A stretch of DNA of 32,377 bases from Bryobacterales bacterium. Its GTDB lineage: Bacteria > Acidobacteriota > Terriglobia > Bryobacterales > Bryobacteraceae. Positions 15,549-23,868 of this stretch are shown one piece after another. The DNA lies in assembly GCA_009697455.1 (NCBI GenBank), contig SHUI01000015.1, positions 1 to 32,377 of the forward strand, in the 5' to 3' direction. Under the pieces are notes generated by a model, which had not been told where the DNA came from, did no database searches, and was given only the letters and a program-made list of their open reading frames with translations. The stretch's first letter is position 1; every line of letters begins with the position of its first letter. The translations under genes were made by a program, and so were the position numbers.

Positions 15549-16778
15549 ATGAATTGTGAAAGCCGAATGAGGTGGATGTTTCTACGATCCTGCGCCGCTG
15601 CTCCGGCCGCGGGTGTAATCGGTCTCCTGGTACTGAGTGCGGTTGGGCTCATCGCCGAAAACGGATCTCCGGGTCCCCTCGCGCGGACCTGTGGCGTTCC
15701 GGCTGCGGTATCACCCGGCAGCGGGCCTCCACGGTTTTCGCCGGATCAATATCCGGTAAGACTGCCACCGGTTTCCTTGCTTGGCGCGCGCAACGACCTC
15801 CCCAATCCGTACCGCCCTGGCGCGAGTTGGGGCCAGTTGCCGGAGGGAAGGAGATGGGGATCGACAGCGAGTATCATGCTGGCTCCCGACCGCAAACTTT
15901 GGGCCGTCGACCGCTGCGGTGTCTCCGGATCCGGCGGCACAACCTGTGCCGGCCCAAACGCCGGCGTCAACCCTGTCTTCCAGTTTGATACCACCGGAAG
16001 GCTGCTGAAGTCCTTCGGCGCAGGCATGTTCGTCAGCCCGCACAAAATGTCGGTGGACAAGGATGGAAACCTGTGGCTGGCCGACAACGGAGGGCATCAG
16101 GTCTTCAAGCTGAACCAGGACGGGAAAGTCTTGTTGACTCTCGGAAAGAAAGGCGTTGCCGGACCGGGGGTGGACGAGTTCGATGCACCGACCGACGTCG
16201 CCATCGCTCCAAACGGCGACATTTTCGTCGGCGATGGACACAGCGGCGGCGGCATGGCGACCGGCAACGCGCGAATCATGAAGTTTAACAAAGACGGGAA
16301 ATTCATCAAGACCTGGGGGAAGAAAGGTATGGGCGAAGGTGAATTCGATCTGGTCCACACTCTCGCCTTTGACTCTCGAGGCAGGCTATTCGTCGGGGAC
16401 CGGCAGAACAACCGGATACAGATCTTCGATCAAAACGGCGGGTTTATCGCGCAGTGGTTCCAGTTTGGCCGGCCCAGCGGCATCTACATTGACAAGAACG
16501 ACGTTATCTATGTAGCCGACTCAGAATCGAGGGACGGCCGGACCAATACGGGGCAGTTCGCACTTCCACAGACCGGCTACTACTATAATTTGGGCGCTCA
16601 ACGAGGCATCCGAATCGGGAGTGCCAAGGACGGGGCCGTCAAATATTTCATTCCGGATCCATGCCCGTACCCATACCCTGCCGGTTCGAGCTTTGCTGAA
16701 GGCGTCACTGTCGATTCCGAGGGCAACGTATACGGGGCGGATTTTCTTGGCGACGTCAGGAAATTTGTAAGGAAGTGA
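15549..16778 (+). CDS. Secreted NHL-repeat beta-propeller protein
   Basis: The 409-residue protein has a signal peptide (positive start, then a hydrophobic stretch around VIGLLVLSAVGLIA) and repeated NHL blades. Several copies of the D-x-x-G-x-(L/I)-(W/F)-V-(A/G)-D pattern are visible: DKDGNLWLADNGGHQVFKL, APNGDIFVGDGHSGG, DSRGRLFVGDRQNNRIQIF and KNDVIYVADSESRDG. These form a six-bladed propeller, a fold used by peptidylglycine amidating lyases and many binding proteins. The start at 15549 lies 9 bases after GGAG (15536-15539). It stands alone between the aminotransferase and a sulfatase remnant. The substrate is unknown. Confidence 0.85.
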   Translation: MNCESRMRWMFLRSCAAAPAAGVIGLLVLSAVGLIAENGSPGPLARTCGVPAAVSPGSGPPRFSPDQYPVRLPPVSLLGARNDLPNPYRPGASWGQLPEGRRWGSTASIMLAPDRKLWAVDRCGVSGSGGTTCAGPNAGVNPVFQFDTTGRLLKSFGAGMFVSPHKMSVDKDGNLWLADNGGHQVFKLNQDGKVLLTLGKKGVAGPGVDEFDAPTDVAIAPNGDIFVGDGHSGGGMATGNARIMKFNKDGKFIKTWGKKGMGEGEFDLVHTLAFDSRGRLFVGDRQNNRIQIFDQNGGFIAQWFQFGRPSGIYIDKNDVIYVADSESRDGRTNTGQFALPQTGYYYNLGAQRGIRIGSAKDGAVKYFIPDPCPYPYPAGSSFAEGVTVDSEGNVYGADFLGDVRKFVRK

Positions 16779-16817
16779 CGGATTCGTAAGTTCTGTTTTT
16801 TGTGGCGCCCAGAATAA

Positions 16818-16955
16818 GGCAACGACGCCGTGTTCCTGTCGCATCTGGAAATAGATCCGGGCGAGATTGAAAGTCTGCGCTCCCGCGTGCCCACGCTCGC
16901 AGCGGAACTGGCAGCGCAAGCTCGGCGGTGGCTGGAAGAAGTTAAGCGCAACTAG
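16818..16955 (+). pseudogene. C-terminal scrap of a sulfatase
   Basis: The frame opens just after a TAA at 16815-16817 and runs to TAG at 16953-16955. It encodes FLSHLEIDPGEIESLR followed by a helix ending in RRWLEEVKRN. This is the usual last 40 residues of type I sulfatases, where DPGE is followed by a Leu and a helix with a late Trp. The catalytic part is absent, so it is the tail of a deleted gene. The rest of 16779-17074 shows nothing else I recognise. Confidence 0.55.
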
Positions 16956-17074
16956 GCGTGATTCCCATCGCTCCGAATCGTCCTGCAGAATACAAATATG
17001 CTCATCTACCCGACGTGGATACGGGCCCTCCCGCGCGGAATCGGGAGAACCAGCCTTGATACACTGGTTATAGT

Positions 17075-19327
17075 ATGCGCGGTGCGCGTTCGCTTCTCCT
17101 TTTGGCAATTCTCGCGATCGCGGGCTTCGTGGCCTTCACCTACCTGAGCCAGAAAAAGGTCATCCGCGCCAGCGCTCCGGTCGCGCCGGACTCCCTCTCC
17201 CCTTCACTCACCAGTTCCGCGGAAGATTGGCAGTGGTCGAAGTCGCGGGACGGCCGCACGATTGTCGACATCCGGGCCAAAAACTTCCGGCAACTCAAAG
17301 ATGCGTCGCGCTTCGAACTCGAAGGTGTGCGCCTGCGCATCTTCCATAAGGAGGGCGGCGAGTTCGATCTCGTCACCAGCGCTCACGCCGAGTTCCGGCA
17401 GGCGGAGGGCTTCCTTTACTCGGATGGCGGCGTCGAGATCACGCTCGGAATCCCCGCCACGGACATTGCGCAGCGCCAACTCGTATCGATTAAATCGTCG
17501 GGTGTCACATTCGACAGCAACACAGGCCGTGCTTCGACCGATCGTGCCGCGAGTTTCGTTTTCAAGAACGGTCACGGCACGGCCACCGGGGCCTCCTACG
17601 ATCCATCGACCCGGGAACTTCGCATGTTGAGCCAGGTCGCGCTTAACTGGAAAAGCCCTAAGCCCGGCGCCAAGCCGATGAAGATCGAAGCTGGTGAACT
17701 GCTCTACCGCGAGCCGGCCGCGACCGTGATTCTAACTCCGTGGGCGCGCCTCACACGGGAAACTTCCATCATCGAAGGCGCCGAGACGGTTGCAACTCTT
17801 GAGGACGGGGCCGTCCGCCGCGTCGAAGCGAAGAACGGGAAAGGCTCCGACAGGGAGCCGAAGCGGTCCCTCGAATATGCGGCCGACAGCCTGCTTGTGG
17901 AGTTTTCAAGCTCGGGTGAGGTGGAATCCGTCAGGGGCGAGCGGAACGCGCATCTGATCTCGCGTTCGGATTCGGCCATTACGACGGTGGGTTCGCAACG
18001 CGTTGATCTGGCGTTCGACGGCTCGAACGCGCTCAAGACCGTCCACGCCGTGGGCGGAAGCGTGATCGAGTCAAAGCCGCTCGGCGCGCAGCCGCTGCCC
18101 CCGGCGAGAATCCTAAAGAGCGAGGCGGTTTGGCTGAGGATGCGGCAAGCCGGGAAGGAGATCGAATCCGTCGAAACGGAGTCGAAGGGGCGCCTCGAGT
18201 TTATCCCGAGCCGGGCTGACCAGCCGCGCCGTGAACTGGACGGAGACAAGATGTGGATCGCTTACGGACCCGGCAACCGGATCCAGTCCTTCCGCACCGT
18301 CAACGCGGTCACCCGGACATTTCCGCCTCCCGCCCCGGCGGGCCGTCCGCAGCCCGCGGAATCTTCGACGTCGAGCGTGCATATGGAAGCGAGTTTCGAC
18401 GCCGCAGGCCAGATTCAGCGCATGGAGCAGCGCGAGAATTTCACATATAAGGAGGGCGGGCGAATGGCGAAGGCCGGGCGTGGCGTCCTCGAATCGCAGG
18501 CGAACCGGATTACGCTCGAAGGCGCCGCGCGAATGTGGGACGACGCGGGATCGACAGCCGCGGATCTGATCCTGCTCGATCAAAAGACCGGAAACTTCGA
18601 AGCGCGCGGACGCGTCACATCCAGCCGTGAGCCCGATAAGCCCGGCGGCAAGCTCGCAAAGACCGATGGCGGCAAGCCGGGTGGCTTGTTGGACGGCGAT
18701 GAGCCGGTCCAGGCGACGGCCGACCGGATGACGTCGCGGGAGAAAAATACCCTCATTCATTACATTGGTAACGCGGTGCTGTGGCAGGGAGCGAACCGCA
18801 TCAAGGCCGACGAGGTTGAAGTAGACAGGAAGAATCGCAGCCTTGCCGCCCACCGCCGCGTAGTTACCGAACTTGAGGAGAGTAAATCTGGGGTCAAGAC
18901 CAAAACCGTCACGATCGTGCGCGCCTCGGAAATGACCTACGCGGACGCGACGCGGCTTGCGCACTATAGCGGCGGCGCGGTGTTGAATTCGCCAGGCCTT
19001 CAGGTGAAAGCCGCCAGCATTCGGGCGTATCTCGCCGAAGCCGGCTCCGATTCGCGGGTTGAAAAAGCGCTCGCTGACACTGGAGTCGTAATCGATCAGG
19101 AAGCACCCGGCCGTGCGCGCAAAGGCACGGGGGAGCACGCCGAGTACTATGTGGACGAGGAGAAGATGATTCTCACCGGAGGAGACCCCACTCTGACCGA
19201 CAGCCTGCGGGGGCGCACGCGCGGAGCGGAATTGACCTGGTTTTCCGGTGATGATAGGCTGCTTGTTAACGGTCTTCCCGAACGACGCGCGGACAGCAAA
19301 CTGCTCCGGAAGAAACAGACGCCATAG
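17075..19327 (+). CDS. lptC: LptC/LptA-like lipopolysaccharide export protein, very long form
   Basis: The 750-residue protein has a single N-terminal membrane anchor (residues about 5-23, LLLLAILAIAGFVAFTYLS) and a periplasmic body of beta-jellyroll strands. Residues about 50-200 resemble LptC, with WQWSKSRDGRTIVDIRAKNF and VTSAHAEFRQAEGFLYSDGGV. Residues about 549-745 contain OstA/LptA-like strands (ADRMTSREKNTLIHYIGNAVLWQG, then IKADEVEVDR). E. coli LptC is about 190 residues and LptA about 185, so this single chain may join LptC and LptA functions and span much of the periplasmic bridge. lptB follows 12 bases later. The export function is supported by context; the exact domain borders are inference. 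Confidence 0.8.
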   Translation: MRGARSLLLLAILAIAGFVAFTYLSQKKVIRASAPVAPDSLSPSLTSSAEDWQWSKSRDGRTIVDIRAKNFRQLKDASRFELEGVRLRIFHKEGGEFDLVTSAHAEFRQAEGFLYSDGGVEITLGIPATDIAQRQLVSIKSSGVTFDSNTGRASTDRAASFVFKNGHGTATGASYDPSTRELRMLSQVALNWKSPKPGAKPMKIEAGELLYREPAATVILTPWARLTRETSIIEGAETVATLEDGAVRRVEAKNGKGSDREPKRSLEYAADSLLVEFSSSGEVESVRGERNAHLISRSDSAITTVGSQRVDLAFDGSNALKTVHAVGGSVIESKPLGAQPLPPARILKSEAVWLRMRQAGKEIESVETESKGRLEFIPSRADQPRRELDGDKMWIAYGPGNRIQSFRTVNAVTRTFPPPAPAGRPQPAESSTSSVHMEASFDAAGQIQRMEQRENFTYKEGGRMAKAGRGVLESQANRITLEGAARMWDDAGSTAADLILLDQKTGNFEARGRVTSSREPDKPGGKLAKTDGGKPGGLLDGDEPVQATADRMTSREKNTLIHYIGNAVLWQGANRIKADEVEVDRKNRSLAAHRRVVTELEESKSGVKTKTVTIVRASEMTYADATRLAHYSGGAVLNSPGLQVKAASIRAYLAEAGSDSRVEKALADTGVVIDQEAPGRARKGTGEHAEYYVDEEKMILTGGDPTLTDSLRGRTRGAELTWFSGDDRLLVNGLPERRADSKLLRKKQTP

Positions 19328-19339
19328 CCGCCGGACGAA

Positions 19340-20065
19340 ATGCGAAAACTCGAGACCCGGGAAATTTCCAAAACATATCGCAGCCGCAAAGTAGTGGACG
19401 ACGTCTCGGTCCATGTCGAGGAGGGCGAAGTCGTCGGCCTGCTCGGACCGAACGGCGCGGGGAAAACGACGTCTTTCTACATGATCGTCGGTCTGATTCC
19501 GCCGGACTCCGGCAGCATCCTGCTCGATAATGAGGACATCACGCCCCTGCCGATGTACCAGCGCGCGCGGCGCGGAATCAGTTATCTGCCGCAGGAGCCG
19601 TCCGTCTTCCGCAAGCTGACGGTGGAGGAGAACCTTCTCGCGATTCTCGAAACGCTTGGCATCGGCGGCCGCGAACGCCGGAATCGCCTGGAGAGCCTGC
19701 TCGAAAAGCTCGGACTTGATACGGTCCGTTTCAGCAAGGGTTACATGCTCTCGGGAGGCGAGCGGCGGAGAGTCGAAATCGCGCGCTCGCTTGTGATCAA
19801 TCCGAATTTCCTGCTTCTCGACGAGCCGTTTTCAGGGATCGATCCCATTCAGGTGCTCGAAATTCAGCGCATCATCTTCGACCTGAAACGTTCCGGCATC
19901 GGCATTCTGGTGACCGACCACAACGTGCGCGAGACGCTCGCCGTGACGGACCGCGCCTATATCCTCAACAGCGGGAAAATTTTCCGGGCGGGAAGTCCCG
20001 AGGCGCTTGGCCGGGACGCCGAGGTGAAACGCGTTTATCTGGGTGAAAGCTTCAGCTTTAAGTGA
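19340..20065 (+). CDS. lptB: LPS export ABC transporter ATPase
   Basis: The 241-residue protein is an LptB-type ATPase that powers extraction of lipopolysaccharide from the inner membrane with LptFG. Walker A is [17 protein letters not shown], the Q-loop is [17 protein letters not shown], the signature is [16 protein letters not shown], Walker B is [13 protein letters not shown], and the switch His lies in VTDHNVRE. The sequence [15 protein letters not shown] is very typical of LptB. lptFG are not in the window, which is common because they are often encoded elsewhere. A 104-base piece around Walker B is copied at 20416-20519. In many genomes rpoN follows lptB; here a scar does. Confidence 0.95.
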   Translation: MRKLETREISKTYRSRKVVDDVSVHVEEGEVVGLLGPNGAGKTTSFYMIVGLIPPDSGSILLDNEDITPLPMYQRARRGISYLPQEPSVFRKLTVEENLLAILETLGIGGRERRNRLESLLEKLGLDTVRFSKGYMLSGGERRRVEIARSLVINPNFLLLDEPFSGIDPIQVLEIQRIIFDLKRSGIGILVTDHNVRETLAVTDRAYILNSGKIFRAGSPEALGRDAEVKRVYLGESFSFK

Positions 20066-20094
20066 AGCCGGGAACGGACGGTACAATATCGACG

Positions 20095-20415
20095 ATGCGT
20101 CGTGGAAAGCAGCTTGTTCGTTTGGACTGTCTCTGTATCCCTCAAGTGCTGAGGCTTTGCACGTGTTTCCTCCTGTTGCTGTTTGGCGTCAACTGCGGGA
20201 AACAGGCGATATCCGGCGCGGCTTCGTCTCCGGCTTCTCCGAGGGGGAGCGATCCCGCTTCCGCCGCCGCGCAGTCCAAAGATTCGCCCGGGCGAGTCGT
20301 GGAACTGGGACCGCGCCCGAACTGAAGCGGATCATGATCGAACCCGTTCAGTCGCGCCTCATCCCAACCAACGAGGTCGCCGCGCCGGCGAAGATCGAGG
20401 TCAACCCCAACCGTT
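20095..20415 (+). pseudogene. Broken RND-efflux periplasmic adaptor (HlyD/CusB-like) N-terminus
   Basis: An ATG at 20095 opens a lipoprotein-type signal sequence (LCTCFLLLLFGVNCGKQ, lipobox Cys) and a low-complexity linker, then stops at 20325 after GRVVELGPRPN. In another frame the sequence continues immediately as [20 protein letters not shown] and [12 protein letters not shown], which is the usual start of the adaptor's first beta-domain (an E-P-V-x-x-R pattern, then G/A-K-I-E-x-N-x-N-R). So a frameshift lies near 20300-20320 and the gene breaks off at 20415, where an lptB-derived piece begins. TACAAT sits 7 bases before the ATG (20082-20087). The true gene would be about 380-450 residues. 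Confidence 0.6.
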
Positions 20416-20519
20416 CCGAATTTCCTGCTTCTTGACGAGCCGTTTTCCGGTATCGATCCCATTCAGGTACTCGAAATTCAGCACATCATCTTCGACCTCA
20501 AATGCTCCGGCATCGGCAT
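20416..20519 (+). repeat. Displaced copy of an lptB segment (parent 19802-19905)
   Basis: These 104 bases match lptB 19802-19905 with about 8 differences by hand count (92%). They encode the Walker B to D-loop stretch ([15 protein letters not shown] onward through IIFDLK). The match begins abruptly after the adaptor fragment and ends abruptly before SQG. It is not expressed in a sensible frame. The bases 20520-20621 after it hold nothing I recognise beyond a 5-base-pair inverted repeat at 20573-20586. Confidence 0.9.
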
Positions 20520-20621
20520 CCTTGAGCAGAGTCAAGGGCCGTGGGGCGACACTCTGGGCGTCGTGAGCGCTCGAACTCGCAAGTTCAAGAAACAGACAGG
20601 AAAAGCCACCGCTTGTCTATT

Positions 20622-21590
20622 CTAATGCGCGATATCGCCGTGGGGCTTCTTCTGCGTGATCTCTTCGTAGGCGTCGCGCACCTGCGCGGGGAGGAAGTCG
20701 CCGACCCAGTTCTTTACACTGTCCGGAAGCTTCACTGAAGTGGCCTTCGGCGTCTTGCCGTCCATCGTGACCAGATCCTCCATTTTCTTGCCCTTCTTGA
20801 TGGCGTCGGCGACCGTCTTGCGCAGGGCGAGCATGAACTGTTTCTCGCCTTCGAGCACTTCCGGCCCCCCCGGAACGCCGTGGCCAGGCAACAGATGCTT
20901 CACCTTCAGCTTCTGCGCCGCCTTCACCACGTTCGGCCAGTTGCCGATGTTGGCGTCCGCCGTATAGTTATAAGGGCCGTTGACGACCGCGTCGCCGGTG
21001 CAGAGAACCTGCTCCTTCGGAAGATACACGAAACCGTCGCCGCGCGTGTGCGCCCATCCGAAGAAATGGAATTCCACTGTGCGGGTTTCATCTTTCAAGA
21101 CGAATTTCTTCCCGTCGAACGTCTGCTTCGGCGGTTCTGCTGTGTCACGTTTGAGATCGCCCACGTCCTTCCGCGTCTTCGCCGTATCCTGCCAACGCGC
21201 CGGCTCGTAGCGCTTCATTTCATCCGCGACGCCTTTGTAGGCCAGCGTCGTCGCCCCGGCTTCCGTCCACACCGCGTTGCCATAGGCATGATCGCCGTGA
21301 TGGTGCGTGTCGAACACGTACTTCACCGGCTTCGAGGACACCTTCTTAGCGTCGGCAAGGGCGAGACGCGCGCCACTTGGGAAGTTTGCGTCGACCACGA
21401 TCAGGTAGTCTTTCATCTCGATAATGATGTTGTTGCAGTGGCCGTGAGTCTTGAGATCGCCTTCACGGAACCAGACGCCCTCAACGATGGGCCGCGTGGT
21501 TTCGGGCTGAGCGTCCGAGCGGGAGGCGAAAAAGGCAAGACTGGCGAGAGCGGTGAAACCGCACATGGAAAAAGCGCGCATCCTATTCAT
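20622..21590 (-). CDS. Secreted metallo-beta-lactamase-fold hydrolase
   Basis: The 322-residue protein begins with a signal peptide ([20 protein letters not shown] to SDAQ). The zinc motif of the fold is clear: [13 protein letters not shown], giving H-x-H-x-D-H; a later Gly-Trp-Ala-His ([11 protein letters not shown]), Cys-Thr-Gly-Asp-Ala ([10 protein letters not shown]) and [10 protein letters not shown] supply the remaining ligands. This is the general MBL set, not a specific proof of beta-lactamase activity; proteins with this architecture act on varied esters, thioesters or lactones. The start at 21590 is preceded by an AGGATGG stretch; upstream reading frame continues to 22328 but lies inside the divergent ispG. 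It is divergent from ispG with a 54-base gap. Confidence 0.85.
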   Translation of the reverse strand: MNRMRAFSMCGFTALASLAFFASRSDAQPETTRPIVEGVWFREGDLKTHGHCNNIIIEMKDYLIVVDANFPSGARLALADAKKVSSKPVKYVFDTHHHGDHAYGNAVWTEAGATTLAYKGVADEMKRYEPARWQDTAKTRKDVGDLKRDTAEPPKQTFDGKKFVLKDETRTVEFHFFGWAHTRGDGFVYLPKEQVLCTGDAVVNGPYNYTADANIGNWPNVVKAAQKLKVKHLLPGHGVPGGPEVLEGEKQFMLALRKTVADAIKKGKKMEDLVTMDGKTPKATSVKLPDSVKNWVGDFLPAQVRDAYEEITQKKPHGDIAH

Positions 21591-21644
21591 GGCATTCCAT
21601 CCTATCGAACTACAAATGGTAAAATCAACGTTCGCGGAGGTGAC
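21591..21644. promoter_or_regulatory. Divergent control region of the MBL gene and ispG
   Basis: These 54 bases separate two opposing starts. On the plus strand a TAAAAT (21620-21625) could be the -10 of ispG, and GGAGGT (21636-21641) is a strong ribosome-binding site that fixes the ispG start at 21645. No clear -35 is seen, and no operator was recognised. Confidence 0.45.
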
Positions 21645-22925
21645 ATGGCGGTAATCGCGCGCCGGAAGGCGGCGGTAGTGGACGTGGCGGGCGTGCGGGT
21701 TGGAGGCGCCTATCCAATCGTAGTCCAATCGATGACGAACACCGACACCGCGGATACCGGTTCCACCGTTAATCAGATCATGGCGCTGGCCCGCGCCGGA
21801 TCGGAGTTGGTGCGCGTCACCGTCAACACCGGGCAGGCCGCGGCGGCGGTGCCGAAGATTGTGGACACGCTCGACAAGTTCGGCGTCAGCGTCCCGATCA
21901 TCGGCGACTTTCACTATAACGGCCATATCCTGCTTAAGAAATATCCGGAGTGCGCACGGGCTCTCGCGAAGTACCGCATCAATCCGGGCAACGTGAATAT
22001 CGGAAAAAAGCACGACGACAATTTCCGCACCATGATCGAGGCGGCCGTCGAGCATAGGAAGCCAGTGCGCATCGGCGTCAATTGGGGATCGCTCGATCAG
22101 TCCCTCCTGACTCGGATGATGGACGAAAATTCGAAGCTCGCCGAACCGAAGGAGGCGCGCGAGGTGACTCTCGACGCCATCGTGGCGAGCGCGCTGCTTT
22201 CGGCGGAAGCCGCCGAACAGTACGGCTTGGCGCACGACCGGATTATCCTCAGCGCGAAGGTGAGCGGCGTTCAGGATTTGATTGACGCCTACCGCATGAT
22301 GGCGGCCCGCTGCGACTATGCTCTGCACCTGGGGCTCACGGAAGCGGGTCTCGGATCGAAAGGCATCGTGGCCACCACGGCCGCGCTCGCCGTCCTTTTG
22401 CAGGAAGGGATTGGCGATACGATCCGGGCCTCGCTCACGCCGCTCCCGAACGGCGACCGCGCCGAAGAAGTGGTTGTAAGCCAGCAGATTCTACAATCGC
22501 TGGGGATTCGGAGTTTCACGCCACAGGTCACCGCGTGCCCGGGTTGCGGGCGCACCACGAGCACGTTCTTTCAGGACATGGCGGATCAGATTCAAACCTA
22601 TCTGCGGGAACAGATGCCGGTCTGGAAGGCGAATCACCCGGGCGTGGAATCGATGAAGGTCGCGGTCATGGGGTGCGTTGTAAATGGACCCGGCGAGTCA
22701 AAGCACGCGAATCTGGGAATTTCGCTGCCGGGCACGTTCGAAGAACCCGTCGCACCGGTCTATGTCGACGGGCGGCTTGTGACGACGCTGCGAGGGGATG
22801 GGATCGTTCAGGAGTTCATTGTGATGCTTGACGGCTACGTCGCGGCGAATTACGGGACTCGGGATTTGAATCGATCGGGCAGTCATGAGAAAGCGGCGTT
22901 CGCGCTGACTTTGGATGCAGTCTAG
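21645..22925 (+). CDS. ispG: 4-hydroxy-3-methylbut-2-enyl diphosphate synthase
   Basis: The 426-residue enzyme is IspG (GcpE) of the MEP isoprenoid pathway; it opens methylerythritol cyclodiphosphate to HMBPP using a [4Fe-4S] cluster. The N-terminal TIM barrel starts with [12 protein letters not shown] and includes [15 protein letters not shown] and RINPGNVN. The cluster cysteines are in [10 protein letters not shown] and in [10 protein letters not shown], which also carries the catalytic Glu. The length corresponds to the two-domain bacterial type. A GGAGGT site four bases upstream supports the ATG at 21645; the longer open frame upstream (to 20880) overlaps the antisense of the MBL gene. 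The YjbQ-family gene follows after 18 bases. Confidence 0.97.
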   Translation: MAVIARRKAAVVDVAGVRVGGAYPIVVQSMTNTDTADTGSTVNQIMALARAGSELVRVTVNTGQAAAAVPKIVDTLDKFGVSVPIIGDFHYNGHILLKKYPECARALAKYRINPGNVNIGKKHDDNFRTMIEAAVEHRKPVRIGVNWGSLDQSLLTRMMDENSKLAEPKEAREVTLDAIVASALLSAEAAEQYGLAHDRIILSAKVSGVQDLIDAYRMMAARCDYALHLGLTEAGLGSKGIVATTAALAVLLQEGIGDTIRASLTPLPNGDRAEEVVVSQQILQSLGIRSFTPQVTACPGCGRTTSTFFQDMADQIQTYLREQMPVWKANHPGVESMKVAVMGCVVNGPGESKHANLGISLPGTFEEPVAPVYVDGRLVTTLRGDGIVQEFIVMLDGYVAANYGTRDLNRSGSHEKAAFALTLDAV

Positions 22926-22943
22926 AGGCGAGGAGGCATCGAA

Positions 22944-23414
22944 ATGGAAGCGGAAAGCGAGCAAGGGAACGGAGCAGCTGGAGCGTATAAGATCTTCAAC
23001 CGCGTGGTCGACTGGATTACGAGCGACCGCATGGAGTTGATCAACATCACGGACCGTATCAACGACATCGTGAAGAAGAGCGGGGTTCGCGACGGGATCG
23101 TCCATATGCAGTCCCTGCACACCACGACGGCCGTATTCATCAACGAGTGGCAGGACGCGCTGCTCGAGGATGTCCGAACGTTTCTGACCCGCATCGTGGT
23201 GCGCGAGGAGCTCTGGCGCCACAACGACCCGAGCGTATCGGATTGTGAACGCAAGAACGCCGATTCACATCTGCGTGGCATGATGATGGGTCAGAGTCTC
23301 TACCTTCAGGTACGCAATTCGGTGGTTCTGCTTGGGACTTGGCAGAGCATCGTTCTGGCCGAGTTTGACGGACCGCGAAGCCGTTCGATGTCCGTCCAAG
23401 TGTCGGGAATCTGA
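22944..23414 (+). CDS. YjbQ family (UPF0047) protein
   Basis: The 156-residue protein carries the UPF0047/YjbQ hallmark SLHTTTAVFINEWQDALLEDV, and later HLRGMMMGQSLYLQVRNS with LGTWQSIVLAEFDGPRSR. This is the family's conserved His/Asn-Glu/Asp core and its late G-x-W-Q pattern. Members form trimers with a metal-like site; some have weak thiamine-phosphate synthase activity, but the physiological role is uncertain. It lies 18 bases after ispG and 8 bases before the DUF2203 gene, in a probable three-gene transcript. The N-terminal 13 residues are polar and not conserved. Confidence 0.92.
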   Translation: MEAESEQGNGAAGAYKIFNRVVDWITSDRMELINITDRINDIVKKSGVRDGIVHMQSLHTTTAVFINEWQDALLEDVRTFLTRIVVREELWRHNDPSVSDCERKNADSHLRGMMMGQSLYLQVRNSVVLLGTWQSIVLAEFDGPRSRSMSVQVSGI

Positions 23415-23422
23415 AGGCGCCG

Positions 23423-23863
23423 ATGTCAAGGCGATTCACTCACGGGGAAGCCGAAAGCCTGCTGCCGGAGGTCGAACGGTCGCTGCGCGAGGCGATTGCG
23501 CAGAAGCAGCGTTACGACGAGGCCGGGGAATCCCTCCGCTCGGTGGCGCAGCGCGTGTCGCAGGCGGGCGGAAGCCTTGTGGATCGCGGAGCGATCATGG
23601 AGGACCGGGCGCGCCGCGATGCGAGCGGGGAGCGGATGAAAGAAGCGGTCGAAGAAATTCAGGCCCTGGGCGTTCTCATCAAAGACCTGGACATCGGGTT
23701 GATCGACTTTCCGACGTTGTTTCACGGCCAGGAAGTGTACCTGTGCTGGAAATTCGGCGAACGGGGTATCCGGTATTGGCACGGGATTGAAGAGGGATTC
23801 CGCGGCCGCAAGGAGATCGACCGGGATTTCCTCGACAACCACGAAGGCGAGCGCCTGCACTGA
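23423..23863 (+). CDS. DUF2203 family protein
   Basis: The 146-residue protein matches DUF2203: an N-terminal FTHGEAESLLPEVERSLREA helix, a coiled-coil-like middle, and the conserved C-terminal block DIGLIDFPTLFHGQEVYLCWKFGE followed by IRYWHGIEEGFRGRKEID. The family's function is not known. It is the third gene after ispG. It ends five bases from the end of the convergent tadC gene, with no terminator visible in between. Confidence 0.9.
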   Translation: MSRRFTHGEAESLLPEVERSLREAIAQKQRYDEAGESLRSVAQRVSQAGGSLVDRGAIMEDRARRDASGERMKEAVEEIQALGVLIKDLDIGLIDFPTLFHGQEVYLCWKFGERGIRYWHGIEEGFRGRKEIDRDFLDNHEGERLH

Positions 23864-23868
23864 GCGGA

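Noticed and set aside
17069-17074. TATAGT directly before the lptC ATG as a -10 box
   Set aside because: A start site seven bases downstream would fall inside the coding region, so this placement would remove the start codon from the mRNA.
16521-17108. 195-residue minus-strand open frame
   Set aside because: It is antisense to the NHL gene and to the sulfatase-like tail, and its protein shows no recognisable feature.
20573-20586. Inverted repeat GAACT/AGTTC as a terminator
   Set aside because: Five base pairs with mismatches outside the core and no T-run.
20880-21644. Long in-frame extension upstream of ispG
   Set aside because: It lies antisense to the MBL gene, has no family resemblance, and a strong GGAGGT site supports the ATG at 21645.
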